Source: Verrucomicrobiota bacterium (GTDB taxonomy: Bacteria; Verrucomicrobiota; Verrucomicrobiia; JADLBR01). Taken from it: a DNA stretch of 64,000 nucleotides. Below, one piece after another: positions 16,453 through 26,042 of this stretch (positions within the stretch are counted from its first letter, which is position 1; each line of letters opens with the position of its first letter). The position numbers were made by a program, and so were the translations under genes. Under the pieces are notes generated by a model. It was given only the letters and a program-made list of their open reading frames with translations, ran no database searches and was not told the origin of the DNA. Location: the NCBI GenBank assembly GCA_029560585.1, contig JAKQKQ010000005.1, positions 81,982-145,981 of the forward strand. The letters run 5' to 3'.

Positions 16453-18738
16453 TCACTGGGGGCCCGCCACGACCACCTCGGATCGGCCCGCGAAGCAGAC
16501 CGTGATGTGCCGGGTGTCGGCCCGTGCGGTCATGGCGGTGACTATATTCTGGTTGAGCGTCTGCCCCTGCAACAACCGTTCGGGTATCACCAGCGTGCGC
16601 TTCAACTCCGGCGCCGAATCGCCGGGCATCAGAACCAGCTTCGTCAACCGGCCGCCCTCGACCGCGACCTCGGCGACCAGATTTCCGTGGCAGGCGAGAT
16701 TGAACGCGTAGTCGGTCCAGGTTTCGGGCGCTCCCGCGGCGATCCGGATCTCATCCCCGCGGCATTGCAGGAGCATCTGGTTCATCGCGAATACGAAATT
16801 CCCCGAGGCCGTTGAGAACCAGGGGCGCATGGACACCTTCGCCTCGTTGATCTCGAATAACTCGCCGAAGCAACCCGTGCCCCCGGCGGCCTCCGACATG
16901 AGTTTGGCGGGTTCAACCTTGTCGCCCAGTGCGGCGAGCGCCGCCGCCATCCAACCCGCGTACCACGCGCACACCGAGTTGCCCACCGGGTACATGTTGC
17001 CCGATGCCCGCCCGTGCTCGACAAAGTGATAGACGGCATTGCGCTGGCGCGCGTGGGTCTCATCGAACAGCGGATAGGGGAAGAGGCCGCCCAGGGATGC
17101 GATGCTCTCTTCCTGGCATCCGGCGTACGGGATGTACCGATCGCCGTCATGCGGGAGTGACTCGCGCAGTTTCGCGGCGGCGCTCTTCCAGGCGGTTCGC
17201 TCTTCATCGTCTGACTTGAGAAGGGCCGCGGCCCGTTCGGCCGCCTCGAGGGTGAAGATGGCGCCGCAGGAGGTCATGAATGGGTTCTGCTTGGCCGGAC
17301 CCAGTCGCTCCAGATCGGTGCACTTGCCGAGGAACATCCCGCCGTCAGGTGTCTCGTAGATCATGTACGCACGGAAGAACCGCGCGCACTCACGGATCAC
17401 GGGATAGCCCGTCGTTTTCAGGTACGCGAGATCGTCCGTGTACAGGTATTGCAGCCAGGCCGCGAGCGCGATGTTCGACATATGGAACACGTGCTCCATC
17501 CAGTAGCCGGGAGGTGCCCCCTCCGTGCCGTCCTCGAGCGTTTCCCATGGGTAGCGTGCCCCGTAGGTGCCCATTCTGCCATAGTGGCTGGCCCTGCGAA
17601 CCGCCTTCTCGAGCCCGGCGAACCGGAACTCGGGACAGCGTCGGGCGATGTTCCGATGGTTGCTGCTGATCAGCGCCTGATGGCAGAACATCTCGTCCCA
17701 GCCGAAGAAACGTCCCGCCCAGTGCGTGTTCAGAACCGCCACGGGGAAGGACCACTTCGTCGCGTTGGCACGGAGGTGATACTGCGCCGTGTGATACGCC
17801 TTTTCGATCTGTGGGTCGGGGAGGCGCACGTAAGACTCATCCCAATAGGCTCCCCACGTTCGCCGATGCGTGGCCACCAGGCTTTCGACGCCCTCCTGGC
17901 GGACACGCTCGCGCAACCGCGTCGCGCGTTCCAAGAAATCGGGCCCATCCATCGAATCCGCGAAGAGCAGGCAGAATGTCGCATCGACCGGCCGGCCCGG
18001 TTGGGCGGCGATGTCCGCGGTCAATGCGATCGCCTGGCCATCGTGTGTGGCCGCCACGGGTCTATCGGAGAAAACCGATACCAAACCCTGATACATGCGA
18101 TGTCCGTCCACCTGATAGCGAGCGTCCATGCTCCGGGCGGAGTCATCCCACCCGGGCGTGATGATCGCGCGCCGCGGCGCCCGGTTTTCATTGCCGGGTG
18201 GGGTGAACATGTATTTGAACACGAACCGCACGGGACCGGTGTTGGTCGTTTCGACGGAAACCCGTTTCCTGATCACGATCAGATCGTGATCCAAGGGGGT
18301 GAAGACAAGGCTCTCGACCGCCATGCCGCAGGCGTATTCGTTGCGGCATTCGACCGCCGCGTCTCTGGTGTTCAGGGTCTGGCTCCAGCGGACCGGGGCC
18401 CCGCATGGCTTGCCGGCGACCGAGAGTTCCTGCTCAAAATGACCGAATGGGATCAGCTGATCGTTTGGTGGCCCATATCGGCGCCCGGCCCAATAGATCA
18501 CCGGCGTCATCTTGCCGTATTCGCGCTGGAACTGGCATCCTTGCCCGTCGATCAGCATGCAGAGACTGCCGTTGCTGATCAGCGGAGGGGCATATCGGTC
18601 CGGGTGCGACTCCCCAATCCCGCTCGCGGTGCTCTCGAATCGGGCATCTCCCGACGCGGGCGCATTGCTTGCGGCGATCAGCATCCACCCGACTATCCGG
18701 GCGAACGGCATTGCCGCCTTGGCTCTTCGCGGGTTCAT
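16453..18738 (-). CDS. Secreted GH65/GH95-superfamily (alpha/alpha)6-barrel protein
   Basis: 761 residues. The N-terminal signal (ARIVGWMLIAASNAPAS) implies export. A beta-sandwich domain (about 40-260) precedes an (alpha/alpha)6 barrel. FFGWDEMFCHQALI (about 345) and YGARYPWETLEDGTEGAP (about 400) resemble the GH65 phosphorylase/hydrolase signatures with catalytic-site WD and WE residues. A short beta-sheet domain closes the protein. ATG 18738 overlaps the upstream TGA as ATGA and has no Shine-Dalgarno of its own, so translation is probably coupled to the GH39-like gene. An alpha-glycosidase acting on oligosaccharides outside the cytoplasm is inferred. Confidence 0.7.
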   Translation of the reverse strand: MNPRRAKAAMPFARIVGWMLIAASNAPASGDARFESTASGIGESHPDRYAPPLISNGSLCMLIDGQGCQFQREYGKMTPVIYWAGRRYGPPNDQLIPFGHFEQELSVAGKPCGAPVRWSQTLNTRDAAVECRNEYACGMAVESLVFTPLDHDLIVIRKRVSVETTNTGPVRFVFKYMFTPPGNENRAPRRAIITPGWDDSARSMDARYQVDGHRMYQGLVSVFSDRPVAATHDGQAIALTADIAAQPGRPVDATFCLLFADSMDGPDFLERATRLRERVRQEGVESLVATHRRTWGAYWDESYVRLPDPQIEKAYHTAQYHLRANATKWSFPVAVLNTHWAGRFFGWDEMFCHQALISSNHRNIARRCPEFRFAGLEKAVRRASHYGRMGTYGARYPWETLEDGTEGAPPGYWMEHVFHMSNIALAAWLQYLYTDDLAYLKTTGYPVIRECARFFRAYMIYETPDGGMFLGKCTDLERLGPAKQNPFMTSCGAIFTLEAAERAAALLKSDDEERTAWKSAAAKLRESLPHDGDRYIPYAGCQEESIASLGGLFPYPLFDETHARQRNAVYHFVEHGRASGNMYPVGNSVCAWYAGWMAAALAALGDKVEPAKLMSEAAGGTGCFGELFEINEAKVSMRPWFSTASGNFVFAMNQMLLQCRGDEIRIAAGAPETWTDYAFNLACHGNLVAEVAVEGGRLTKLVLMPGDSAPELKRTLVIPERLLQGQTLNQNIVTAMTARADTRHITVCFAGRSEVVVAGPQ

Positions 18739-20198
18739 TGCATCAGGATCAGGGTCTTGTCGGCGATGATCGCCGGCGCGTCGTAGACCGGGATGTCCTT
18801 GAGCGTCAACTTCTCGCCATCGCGGATGATCTTTTCGGCCGGGATTTCGTGGATGCCCCCGGTGATCAGATCCACCCAGACCGGTTCGTTGAAGGAACCT
18901 CTGCCGATGGTGAAGGTTGCGGAAACGGTATCATTGCGGTCGGATGGCACAGCGGTCTTGTCCCAAAACACCAGCGCCTGTTGGCCGCCCTTTTTGTTCC
19001 TGTAGGCGTAGAGGGCCGTCGCTTTCTCGCACTGGATCTCGCACGGAAAATCCCGCACCCGCTCCAGGGTGTCATCGAAGACCGCGACCACGTTCTGGAC
19101 CGCGTAATAGGCCATCTTGACCTTAAGCAGGCGGTATTGCTTGTCGGTCTTGACCAGGCCGTAACGGTCCATGTCGCCGAGGCGATAGCCGTCCCAGCGA
19201 TTGTAATCCAGATCCGCGATGCAAAAGACCAGCGACTCGACGTCATGTCCGAGGTCGCCGAGCATGCGGCGCGTGTCCCACTTGGCCTGCGTTAGCTCGG
19301 TCCACGGGTATTTGCTCAGGGCGCCGCCGAGGCAGTATTCCGACTGCGTTCCGGCCTCGCCCTGCCAAAGTTTGATCTCGGGGGCATACCGTTGGAACAA
19401 CTCCTTCAGCTTCTCGACGTTCTCGTAGTGCCCCTCGTCGGGATTCCGCGTGTAGCCGTGGTAGATGAACCAGGTGAAGAGGGATGCCTTGTTCTGCTCG
19501 GTCACGCGCTTGAGCCAACCCTCCGTGTATTCCAGATTGGGCGAGTTCAGCACCCCGCCCGCGATCCGCGCATCGGGGATCACGCGTCGGATGATCTCCG
19601 CGGTTCGGATATCGAAATCGGCGGTGATCTCCGGGGTGTGCGCCTTGTTGTTGTTGGGCTCGTTCCACATCTCCCAGTCGCGCACCCTGCCCTTGTAGCG
19701 CGTCGCCATGGCCTCGACCCATTTGTCCCATGCCGCCAGGGCCTCGTCGGATGTCGGGAAGCCCCCGGAAAGGTGGCGGCTGCCTCCGCCCTGGTAGATC
19801 GGGTTGCCGTAGTTGGTTTCCAGGAAAATCTCCAGCCCGCGGCCGAGGGCGTCGTCGATGATGCGGTCCAGCCAGCGCCAGTCGTACTGTCCCGGATCGC
19901 GCTCGGTGGCGGCCCACCCGCCCTGCAGCCGGATCTTCCGGATGCCCAGGGGCACCAGATAGTCCTTGTAGGAGTCGTATTTGGCGAAGGCGCGATCCAG
20001 CGTCTCGCAGCCGAGGGACCAGTTCTGCCCCGAGATTTCGCCGACGCGCCGTGGTTTGATTGTGCCGATCCGCTTGAGTCCGGGGTCGAGCGTCGTCTGC
20101 ACGCGTGTCTCCGAGGTGTCGATCACCTGCGCCGAAGCGGCGGACGCCCATCCGAGCATCGCGGCCATCATCCATGTTGTCTGATGTTTCAGGACCAT
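18735..20198 (-). CDS. Secreted clan GH-A (GH39-like) glycosidase
   Basis: 487 residues from ATG 20198 (GGAGG five bases upstream). The signal peptide ends near ASA-Q at residues 22-24. The TIM barrel shows the clan GH-A acid/base in WEMWNEPNNN (Glu180) and the probable nucleophile in LWQGEAGT (Glu281), as in GH39 beta-xylosidases and related enzymes. A C-terminal beta domain follows. The mature N terminus QVIDTSETRVQT matches QVVDTSKTRAQT in the DUF6259-like protein at 20414-22714. It is first after the operator-like site at 20250-20286 and is coupled to the GH65-like gene, so it probably begins a sub-operon. Confidence 0.75.
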   Translation of the reverse strand: MVLKHQTTWMMAAMLGWASAASAQVIDTSETRVQTTLDPGLKRIGTIKPRRVGEISGQNWSLGCETLDRAFAKYDSYKDYLVPLGIRKIRLQGGWAATERDPGQYDWRWLDRIIDDALGRGLEIFLETNYGNPIYQGGGSRHLSGGFPTSDEALAAWDKWVEAMATRYKGRVRDWEMWNEPNNNKAHTPEITADFDIRTAEIIRRVIPDARIAGGVLNSPNLEYTEGWLKRVTEQNKASLFTWFIYHGYTRNPDEGHYENVEKLKELFQRYAPEIKLWQGEAGTQSEYCLGGALSKYPWTELTQAKWDTRRMLGDLGHDVESLVFCIADLDYNRWDGYRLGDMDRYGLVKTDKQYRLLKVKMAYYAVQNVVAVFDDTLERVRDFPCEIQCEKATALYAYRNKKGGQQALVFWDKTAVPSDRNDTVSATFTIGRGSFNEPVWVDLITGGIHEIPAEKIIRDGEKLTLKDIPVYDAPAIIADKTLILMQ

Positions 20199-20249
20199 TG
20201 GCGCCTCCGATCGATCCTTAGAATGGCGCTCCACCCCCCGCGGCCAACT

Positions 20250-20286
20250 GGCAAATTGCGGCAGTTAACTGCGAAAATGCGACAGT
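20250..20286 (-). promoter_or_regulatory. Tandem operator-like site, copy 1
   Basis: Two direct half-sites, TTGCGGCAGT (from 20257) and ATGCGACAGT (from 20277), share the TGCGrCAGT core exactly 21 bp apart, preceded by GCCAACTGGCAAA. A near-identical arrangement lies at 37861-37899. AraC-family proteins typically bind direct repeats about 21 bp apart. The site starts 52 bp upstream of the GH39-like start, and copy 2 starts 57 bp upstream of its gene, placing both in equivalent promoter positions. The regulator at 38237-39427 is the probable binder. The rest of 20199-20413 shows no gene. Confidence 0.65.
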
Positions 20287-20413
20287 GCCCGAAAGCTCAT
20301 GACACCCGTGTGGAGTCTCGTTCGGTTCGGACGCAGTCGCCGGGAGAGCCCGCGGCCCGCGGGTGGCGTTCGCGCGATTGGGCGTGCAGATGCACGCGCC
20401 TTCCCATCCGTGT

Positions 20414-22714
20414 CTATTCCTTCCCGTACACGAGCACGGCGATCCCGTCGCGCCCCGCCTGGATCGCCTGTCCGCCGTCCGGCGCGGCGCCGACCTTGAT
20501 GTCGCCCACGCTGTCGGATTCGGCGAACGCAAAACCCGGCACGCGGATGCGGGTCGTTGCCAACTTCTCTGAACTCTGCGTCACCACGACCGCCAGGCGG
20601 TCCCCGTTCGAGAACCCGCGCGCCAACACCTTCGGGTTGTCGTTCACGATGGCGTCGGTGTCGGTGTAGCGACCTAGGAGTAGCAGCTCTGGGTACTTGT
20701 CCTTCAGGAGGTTGACCTTGGCCAAATGATGCTGATAGTTCGGCGCATTGTCGATCAGGTCCCGGCAGCGGTAGATCTCGATGTCGCTGCGCAGGCCCTT
20801 CAGCATCGCGTGGTTCACTCGGCGCGGAATGTCTGTGTCGTCCCGGATCTCGCGATCGGAGATCACGACCTCCGGAAAGGTGTAGCGGCCCCACTCGGTG
20901 AACGCGCCGGGGCCTGTCGCGCCCGTGATGTTGTGGATGTAGTCCACATGCTGCGCCGTAACGTCCGTGAAGCACTCGGTGCCGAGCGCGAAATCCGGGT
21001 TGCCTCTGGCGTCGAGATGATCGTGGATCGCCTTGAGCGTGTCGGCCTTGTCGGCGATGATCCGCGTGTTCGGAAGCGGGAACTCGCCGCTCGCGTCCCA
21101 GTCGGTCGAGGGCTCGCAGTAGCCCAGCTGATCGTAGAACACGCTGTCGGCGCCGAACGCGATCGCGCGGTCTGCCATCGCCGCCAGCCGTTTCCGCCAC
21201 TCCGGGTGGCGGGTATTGGCGACCACGAACGTCCGCGCGTTGTAATGTCCCGTGAAGGTCCCCATGCCCTTGAACCGGTACTGCTCCGTGTACTGCGCGC
21301 CGCAGTTGTCACGGTAGCAGATCTTCTGGCCCTCGCCCGAGCGGTAGAACGGGCTCTCCTCGTCGATCAGCTTGCCGTTGAAGTAGAGCAGCAACCGACC
21401 CTTGTTCTTGCGGAAGTCCGCTATCGCCGACGTCCATCCGGCATCCCCGTTCTGCGCCGGATCGGTCACCCAGTAGGAGTCCGGATAGCCGTTGTCCATT
21501 CCGCTCTGCCACCACGCGAACGCCAGCACGGCCTGCACGCCGACGCTCTCGCCCGCCTTTCTCATGCGGTCGTTCAGGTCGTCGAAGCGGAAGAAGCGCT
21601 CGCCGTACTGGTGCGTGAAGATGACCCGCTGCCAGCCCTTCATCAGCCGCACCCAGCGCGGCACCTGGCGCTGATGCCACCAAGTGTCCGCCCATTTCCG
21701 GTAGATCTTGGATGTGCGGTGCCAGCTCCCTGAGTAGGGCGCGATCACATTCGCGTCGCACGCCCACCTCTGTCCCGCCATGCAGTTCGGATATTTGTAG
21801 AGCCCCGCCTCCAGCAGCGTGAACTGGCCCGCCGCGTCGGGATAGACCCGCAGCCCGTGCCAAGTGTCTTGAAACGTCGGGTCGTGGCTGCCGAAGTACA
21901 GGCCCTGCGTCTCGCCGATAAACGCGAAGCAGTTCCCCCACGTGTGGCTCGGATACTTCAGGTCCATCTGCCGGTAAAACTGAGAGGGCGCCATATAGGG
22001 AGGGCTGTTGCCGACCGCGACAATCCGCTTCGTGGGCTCGGGGATGAGCTGCCCGCCGGCGAAGGTGGTCAGCAGCTTGTGGTCGTTGGCCAGGCGGCAG
22101 TCGCCCACCAGGGGATAGTGCAGTTCCCGAATAATCGTGTGTGGCTCCTCGTTTGCCACCTCCGAGCCGAATCGCACCAGTCCGCCGTCGATCCTGACCG
22201 TCAGCGCCAGCCGCATCTTCAGATCCGCCCCGCGCGCCCTGAGTGCGCCGTAGCGGAATTCGACCCGCCCGCGCTCCTGGCGCACCTCTGGGACGTTGTC
22301 CGTCGCCAAGACCTCGATCTCTTTCTCGCCGTCCTTGTGGTCGAAGTAGAGTCGCCACAGAGGCCACCCCGCCGCGTATTCCTGGCCGGTCTGAGCGTTC
22401 TTGAGCGACACCAGGTTTCCTTTTGCGTCCACCGACACCTCAACACCATCGTCCTTCAGCGCGAAGGTCTGCGCGCGCGTCTTCGAAGTGTCGACGACCT
22501 GTGCCGACGCCGTTACCGCAAGCCCCAGCATCGCGGCCACGGACTGCAGGAGGCCGCTTGTGCGCGATTGCGGACAGAGTCGACCCGAATGGTGAGAAGT
22601 TACGAGCGGGTTAGGGGTGGTGGCCCGGCCCTCTTTGGACAGCGGAAAGCGGGGTCGTCGCTGTGCCCTCCCGCCGCAGTCCAAGAGCCGTCCGGATGGT
22701 GGCCAATCGCTCAT
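20414..22714 (-). CDS. Secreted DUF6259-like glycoside-hydrolase-type protein (paralogue 2)
   Basis: 766 residues in the frame from ATG 22714, which overlaps the upstream TGA as ATGA. The first 50 codons run through a B-type repeat (DCGGRAQRRPRFPLSKEG), so the original start is unclear; the signal peptide LLQSVAAMLGLAVTASA lies at about residues 55-71. A beta-rich domain precedes the barrel with LMKGWQRVIFTHQYGERFF (about 358), SGMDNGYPDSY (about 404), VFYDQLGYCEPS (about 528) and GTECFTDV (about 581), all aligned with the paralogue at 14403. The mature N terminus QVVDTSKTRAQT is shared with the GH39-like protein. Export and carbohydrate hydrolysis are inferred. Confidence 0.7.
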   Translation of the reverse strand: MSDWPPSGRLLDCGGRAQRRPRFPLSKEGRATTPNPLVTSHHSGRLCPQSRTSGLLQSVAAMLGLAVTASAQVVDTSKTRAQTFALKDDGVEVSVDAKGNLVSLKNAQTGQEYAAGWPLWRLYFDHKDGEKEIEVLATDNVPEVRQERGRVEFRYGALRARGADLKMRLALTVRIDGGLVRFGSEVANEEPHTIIRELHYPLVGDCRLANDHKLLTTFAGGQLIPEPTKRIVAVGNSPPYMAPSQFYRQMDLKYPSHTWGNCFAFIGETQGLYFGSHDPTFQDTWHGLRVYPDAAGQFTLLEAGLYKYPNCMAGQRWACDANVIAPYSGSWHRTSKIYRKWADTWWHQRQVPRWVRLMKGWQRVIFTHQYGERFFRFDDLNDRMRKAGESVGVQAVLAFAWWQSGMDNGYPDSYWVTDPAQNGDAGWTSAIADFRKNKGRLLLYFNGKLIDEESPFYRSGEGQKICYRDNCGAQYTEQYRFKGMGTFTGHYNARTFVVANTRHPEWRKRLAAMADRAIAFGADSVFYDQLGYCEPSTDWDASGEFPLPNTRIIADKADTLKAIHDHLDARGNPDFALGTECFTDVTAQHVDYIHNITGATGPGAFTEWGRYTFPEVVISDREIRDDTDIPRRVNHAMLKGLRSDIEIYRCRDLIDNAPNYQHHLAKVNLLKDKYPELLLLGRYTDTDAIVNDNPKVLARGFSNGDRLAVVVTQSSEKLATTRIRVPGFAFAESDSVGDIKVGAAPDGGQAIQAGRDGIAVLVYGKE
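22631..22690. repeat. B-type repeat copy B2 inside the start of a gene
   Basis: CTCTTTGGACAGCGGAAAGC to CCGCCGCAGTCCAAGAGC, an imperfect inverted repeat of the B family. It falls within the first codons of the DUF6259-like gene, between its ATGA-coupled start and its signal peptide. Confidence 0.6.
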
Positions 22715-24810
22715 TTGTTGCCCTCACTGCGGATCTCGTACATGCGATAGCCGACCTCGCGGATGCCCGCGATGGTCTCGGGATACGGCGTGTCGCAAAC
22801 ATCGAGCAGTCCGTTCTGCAGATTTTCGCCGTCGAATCGGCCGGTGGTGGGCTGCTCGCCGAATTGATGCCAGTGTGCCCCGACGAAATTTGGGTGGCGC
22901 AGCGCGGACGTGATATAGGCGGCGTAGGCCTTGCCGCGCGCGGCCTGGTCCTCGACCTGAATCAGGCTGGGATGGAACATGCCGCGGTCGAGCGCGCCAA
23001 AATGGAACTCGCCGATCATGACCGGCTTGTCCACGCCCTCGGGCAATTTGAAGTCATCCAACGTGTGCCGATATAAATTATAACTGATGACATCGCAGTA
23101 TTTCGCGCCGATCTGAACGGCCGCCTTCGTGGAGCCCGCGAAACGGCAGCCCATGTACAGGGTGTTCGGTGCGGCTGCCTTGAATTCATCGCGGATATTC
23201 TTAAAATAGGCCTCGGTCAGGACGGCCGTGAACGTGGCGCAATCCGCCTTGGCGCCCGGGGGCGGGTCCTTCTGCGATTGGAGCAGCGCGTCCCAATCCG
23301 CATATTCGGCGCCCCACGCGGCGCAGAGTGGCGCGATCGAGCCATATTTCTCTTTGAGCCGCCTCACGAATTCTATTTTCGCGGGCTGGGTCGCGGGCGA
23401 TTTCAGCGTCCATTCGGCGAGTGCGGTTTCGCCGCCCCAGCTGATCTCATTATCGACGAAGAAACCGAAGCACCACGGGTCATCCAATTCCTCCTTGCGC
23501 TGGATGAGCTGGCGGCGGAAATCGGTCTTGAACTCTGGATGGAAGGGATCCTTGAACTTCCACCATCCGAGATGCGCGCCCTCGATGTCGGGGGATTTCA
23601 GCTCGAATCGGTCGCAGTAGGGCGTCCGGCGAAGGGCGCATATCCGGGCGTCGGAGCTGTTCGCGATGGTGTTCATGCCCCAGCTCCGGAGCCGTTTGTG
23701 CGAGATATCGGCGTATTGGGAGAACCACTCCGGCCCATACTTTCGGAAGGCGTTGGCGGATGAGAAATCGTAGGTGCGCTTGATGCCGCGCGCCACGTAG
23801 TACGGCCAGAGCAGCGCATCGCGCGTCGTGTAGAAGAGTGCGAACGGCGAGCCATCCTTCGGCAGATCCGTGAAATAGAATTCCCGGTCGTCGAGCGGTG
23901 TCACCGCCGATGAGGATGTGACCCGAACCGGGCCGTGAGACCAATACAGGCAACCCTCGGGATCGATCATCCACCACTTCCCGTTGATCTTCTCGACGCG
24001 GAAGCGTCCGGTGGCGGCCTGTTTCGGTCCCTTGGCCCACCCGCCGTACTTGTTCCAGCCCTCGGGGCCGGGATGGGCGGCGAGGTCGGCGCGCTCGATT
24101 TCGATCGCTTTCTTCAGGTCCTCGTCTGAGTGCGTCTTCCCCGGCCAGTCCTTGTGTTTGAATTGGCCATAGACATCGATGAAAGGGAAGAACTTCTCGG
24201 GTGGGAGCAGCATCCACGCGGGCAGGTCCTTGGCCGGTCCCTTGTGCGCCACGATGCGCCGCACGCCCCAGACCCAATCCAACTTGGGTTCCTTGATGTA
24301 TACGGCTGCGCCGACGACCTTGGACATGTCGAGATCGGCCGTGATCCCTGTCGTCGCCAGGGGACTGCGCTTCATGCCCGTAAGTCTGGCGTTAAGCTCG
24401 CGCCCGTACGGCAATGGTGGCGGCAGCGCGATGGTGTAGGCAGTCGGCGTGCGGCCACGCGTCATGACGCGATCCACAAACATCCCCGTCGACTGCGGCC
24501 CCGCAGTGGGATTGTCCAGGCGGATGGTGATGGGGAGCTCGCCCTTGCGATCCAGATTCGCCAATTCGATCGTCAGCGAGTTGCACGCCGTGAGATCCCA
24601 GGAACCCTTGACGCGTACGCCGGGATAGCCCGTGCCGCCCCGGGTGGTGATCCGCACCAGGCCATCTTCCAATTCGAACTGGGCACCCGATTGGGGTGCG
24701 ACGGCCGCCATCGGCGTGGTTGCGGCATCGAACAGGACGATCTCGTCCGGGGAACCGGATGCCGCGACCGCGATGGCAAGGATCCCAGATGTCACCATGA
24801 TTCGTTTCAT
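22711..24810 (-). CDS. Secreted GH50-like (beta-agarase type) hydrolase
   Basis: 699 residues from ATG 24810 (GGAAGG five bases upstream). The signal peptide is MVTSGILAIAVAASG. A carbohydrate-binding-like sandwich spans about 25-170. The barrel includes WWMIDPEGCLYWSHGP (about 290), GFFVDNEISWG (about 450, candidate acid/base Glu) and MIGEFHFG (about 598, candidate nucleophile Glu), the arrangement of GH50 agarases and relatives. Its TGA overlaps the ATG of the DUF6259-like gene. Family assignment at clan GH-A level is firm; agar as substrate is only one possibility. Confidence 0.7.
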   Translation of the reverse strand: MKRIMVTSGILAIAVAASGSPDEIVLFDAATTPMAAVAPQSGAQFELEDGLVRITTRGGTGYPGVRVKGSWDLTACNSLTIELANLDRKGELPITIRLDNPTAGPQSTGMFVDRVMTRGRTPTAYTIALPPPLPYGRELNARLTGMKRSPLATTGITADLDMSKVVGAAVYIKEPKLDWVWGVRRIVAHKGPAKDLPAWMLLPPEKFFPFIDVYGQFKHKDWPGKTHSDEDLKKAIEIERADLAAHPGPEGWNKYGGWAKGPKQAATGRFRVEKINGKWWMIDPEGCLYWSHGPVRVTSSSAVTPLDDREFYFTDLPKDGSPFALFYTTRDALLWPYYVARGIKRTYDFSSANAFRKYGPEWFSQYADISHKRLRSWGMNTIANSSDARICALRRTPYCDRFELKSPDIEGAHLGWWKFKDPFHPEFKTDFRRQLIQRKEELDDPWCFGFFVDNEISWGGETALAEWTLKSPATQPAKIEFVRRLKEKYGSIAPLCAAWGAEYADWDALLQSQKDPPPGAKADCATFTAVLTEAYFKNIRDEFKAAAPNTLYMGCRFAGSTKAAVQIGAKYCDVISYNLYRHTLDDFKLPEGVDKPVMIGEFHFGALDRGMFHPSLIQVEDQAARGKAYAAYITSALRHPNFVGAHWHQFGEQPTTGRFDGENLQNGLLDVCDTPYPETIAGIREVGYRMYEIRSEGNK

Positions 24811-24880
24811 TTCTGCCTTCCTTCTGTTTGTCGGCGCGCGGCAGCGCAGATGCAACGCGCGCACGATCTGCATTGTTCGC

Positions 24881-26007
24881 TCACTTGCCGAGGACGGCGC
24901 GCCGGATCGCTTTCAGGTACTCGCCGTCGGGATCGTCTTTGCATGGGACAAGCCAGCCGCCCTCGCCGATCTCGTTCCAGGCATAGATCAGGCCTAGCCG
25001 GTCCCGCGTGACCTGATTGGGATTCGCGTCCATCCAATCGGCCATGCGGGTCATATAGCGTTCGAGTTCTTCGGGCGTGCCCCGTGCGAAATGGGGCGAA
25101 ACCCCCGAGCCTTTCCCCAATCCTTCTCCATTCTTGGCCTCCCATGGGCGCCGGTCCCAGCCTTGCGTCGCCACCGGGATGTAGGGCAGGGCCGGTCGGT
25201 CCTTGCGGTTCCACTCGGCGACATTCCAATCGACCAGCAGCTTGTACGGATAGATTTCCTCCAAACCGAGACCCTTCGATGGCTTCGTGTTATAGGCAGT
25301 CGCGATCTGAAATCCCTCTTCCGCCCTGACATTTCCGCAACCGGCGACCCAAACGCCAGCAAAACCCGCCTTCTTCGCCGCCCCCTGAAGATACGCCAGG
25401 CCGTCTTTGTTGGCGCCTTTGGGCGAGAAGATCATGATCACCGGCTTGCCTTCGGCTCGCAGATAGCGGGGATGGCTGAAATAATTCGCTATCCAATAGT
25501 CGGCGGCCTGCCTCCACGCGTCGGGGCCCACGATCTCGGCCCCGCCGTGGTTCGCTATCAGCAGGCAGAATTCCATCCGGTGTTATTCTTTGCGCCCATG
25601 AAGAGACGCATGGGCAGATGCTTCGAGTCCTCCTCGATGGCCGCCGCGTTGAGGGCCTTCTTGTTGTCGTGCCAATACCAGCAGAAGGAGAAGTACGAGA
25701 TGCCGTGATCGGCGGCCAATGCGATCTGCCGTTCCATCAGCTCGGGCGTGTCGTCGCGCCATCCCCAGATGGGCGTGCGTCCGGCGAATTCGGTCGCGAG
25801 TTTCTTGGTGAAATGCGTTGGCATGCCCTTGGCCCACGCATTCGACACCGAGCCGTCGTCATAAGGGCTCTTTCCAGACCACCCGGCAAAATAGTACGCG
25901 CCAAGTTTCACTCGCGGCTTAGCCGCCGAGTCTGCGGCGCCGCAGGCTGCCGCGACGAGTCCCAGCAGGCCCGCCGACAGCGCCGCCCTGATGCAAGTTG
26001 CCTTCAT
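24881..26007 (-). pseudogene. GH99-like/WbsX-type exported protein, split by a frameshift
   Basis: Two adjacent frames make one family-length protein of about 375 residues. The upstream part (26007-25558) has a lipoprotein-like signal (LLGLVAAAC), KLGAYYFAGW and GISYFSFCWYWH. It continues to FMGAKNNTG, then runs into NSAC and a stop. The downstream part (25576-24881) opens MEFCLLIANHGGAEIVG, with YFSHPRYLRAEGKPVIMIF and a YAWNEIGEGGW ending, which are the next blocks of WbsX/GH99-like proteins. One missing base near 25572, in the run GGATGG, explains the split. AGGAGG stands six bases before ATG 26007. It may be a real mutation or a sequencing error; both halves are otherwise undamaged. Confidence 0.8.
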
Positions 26008-26042
26008 ATATGACCTCCTGTGAATCGATCGCCTTTCAGTCG

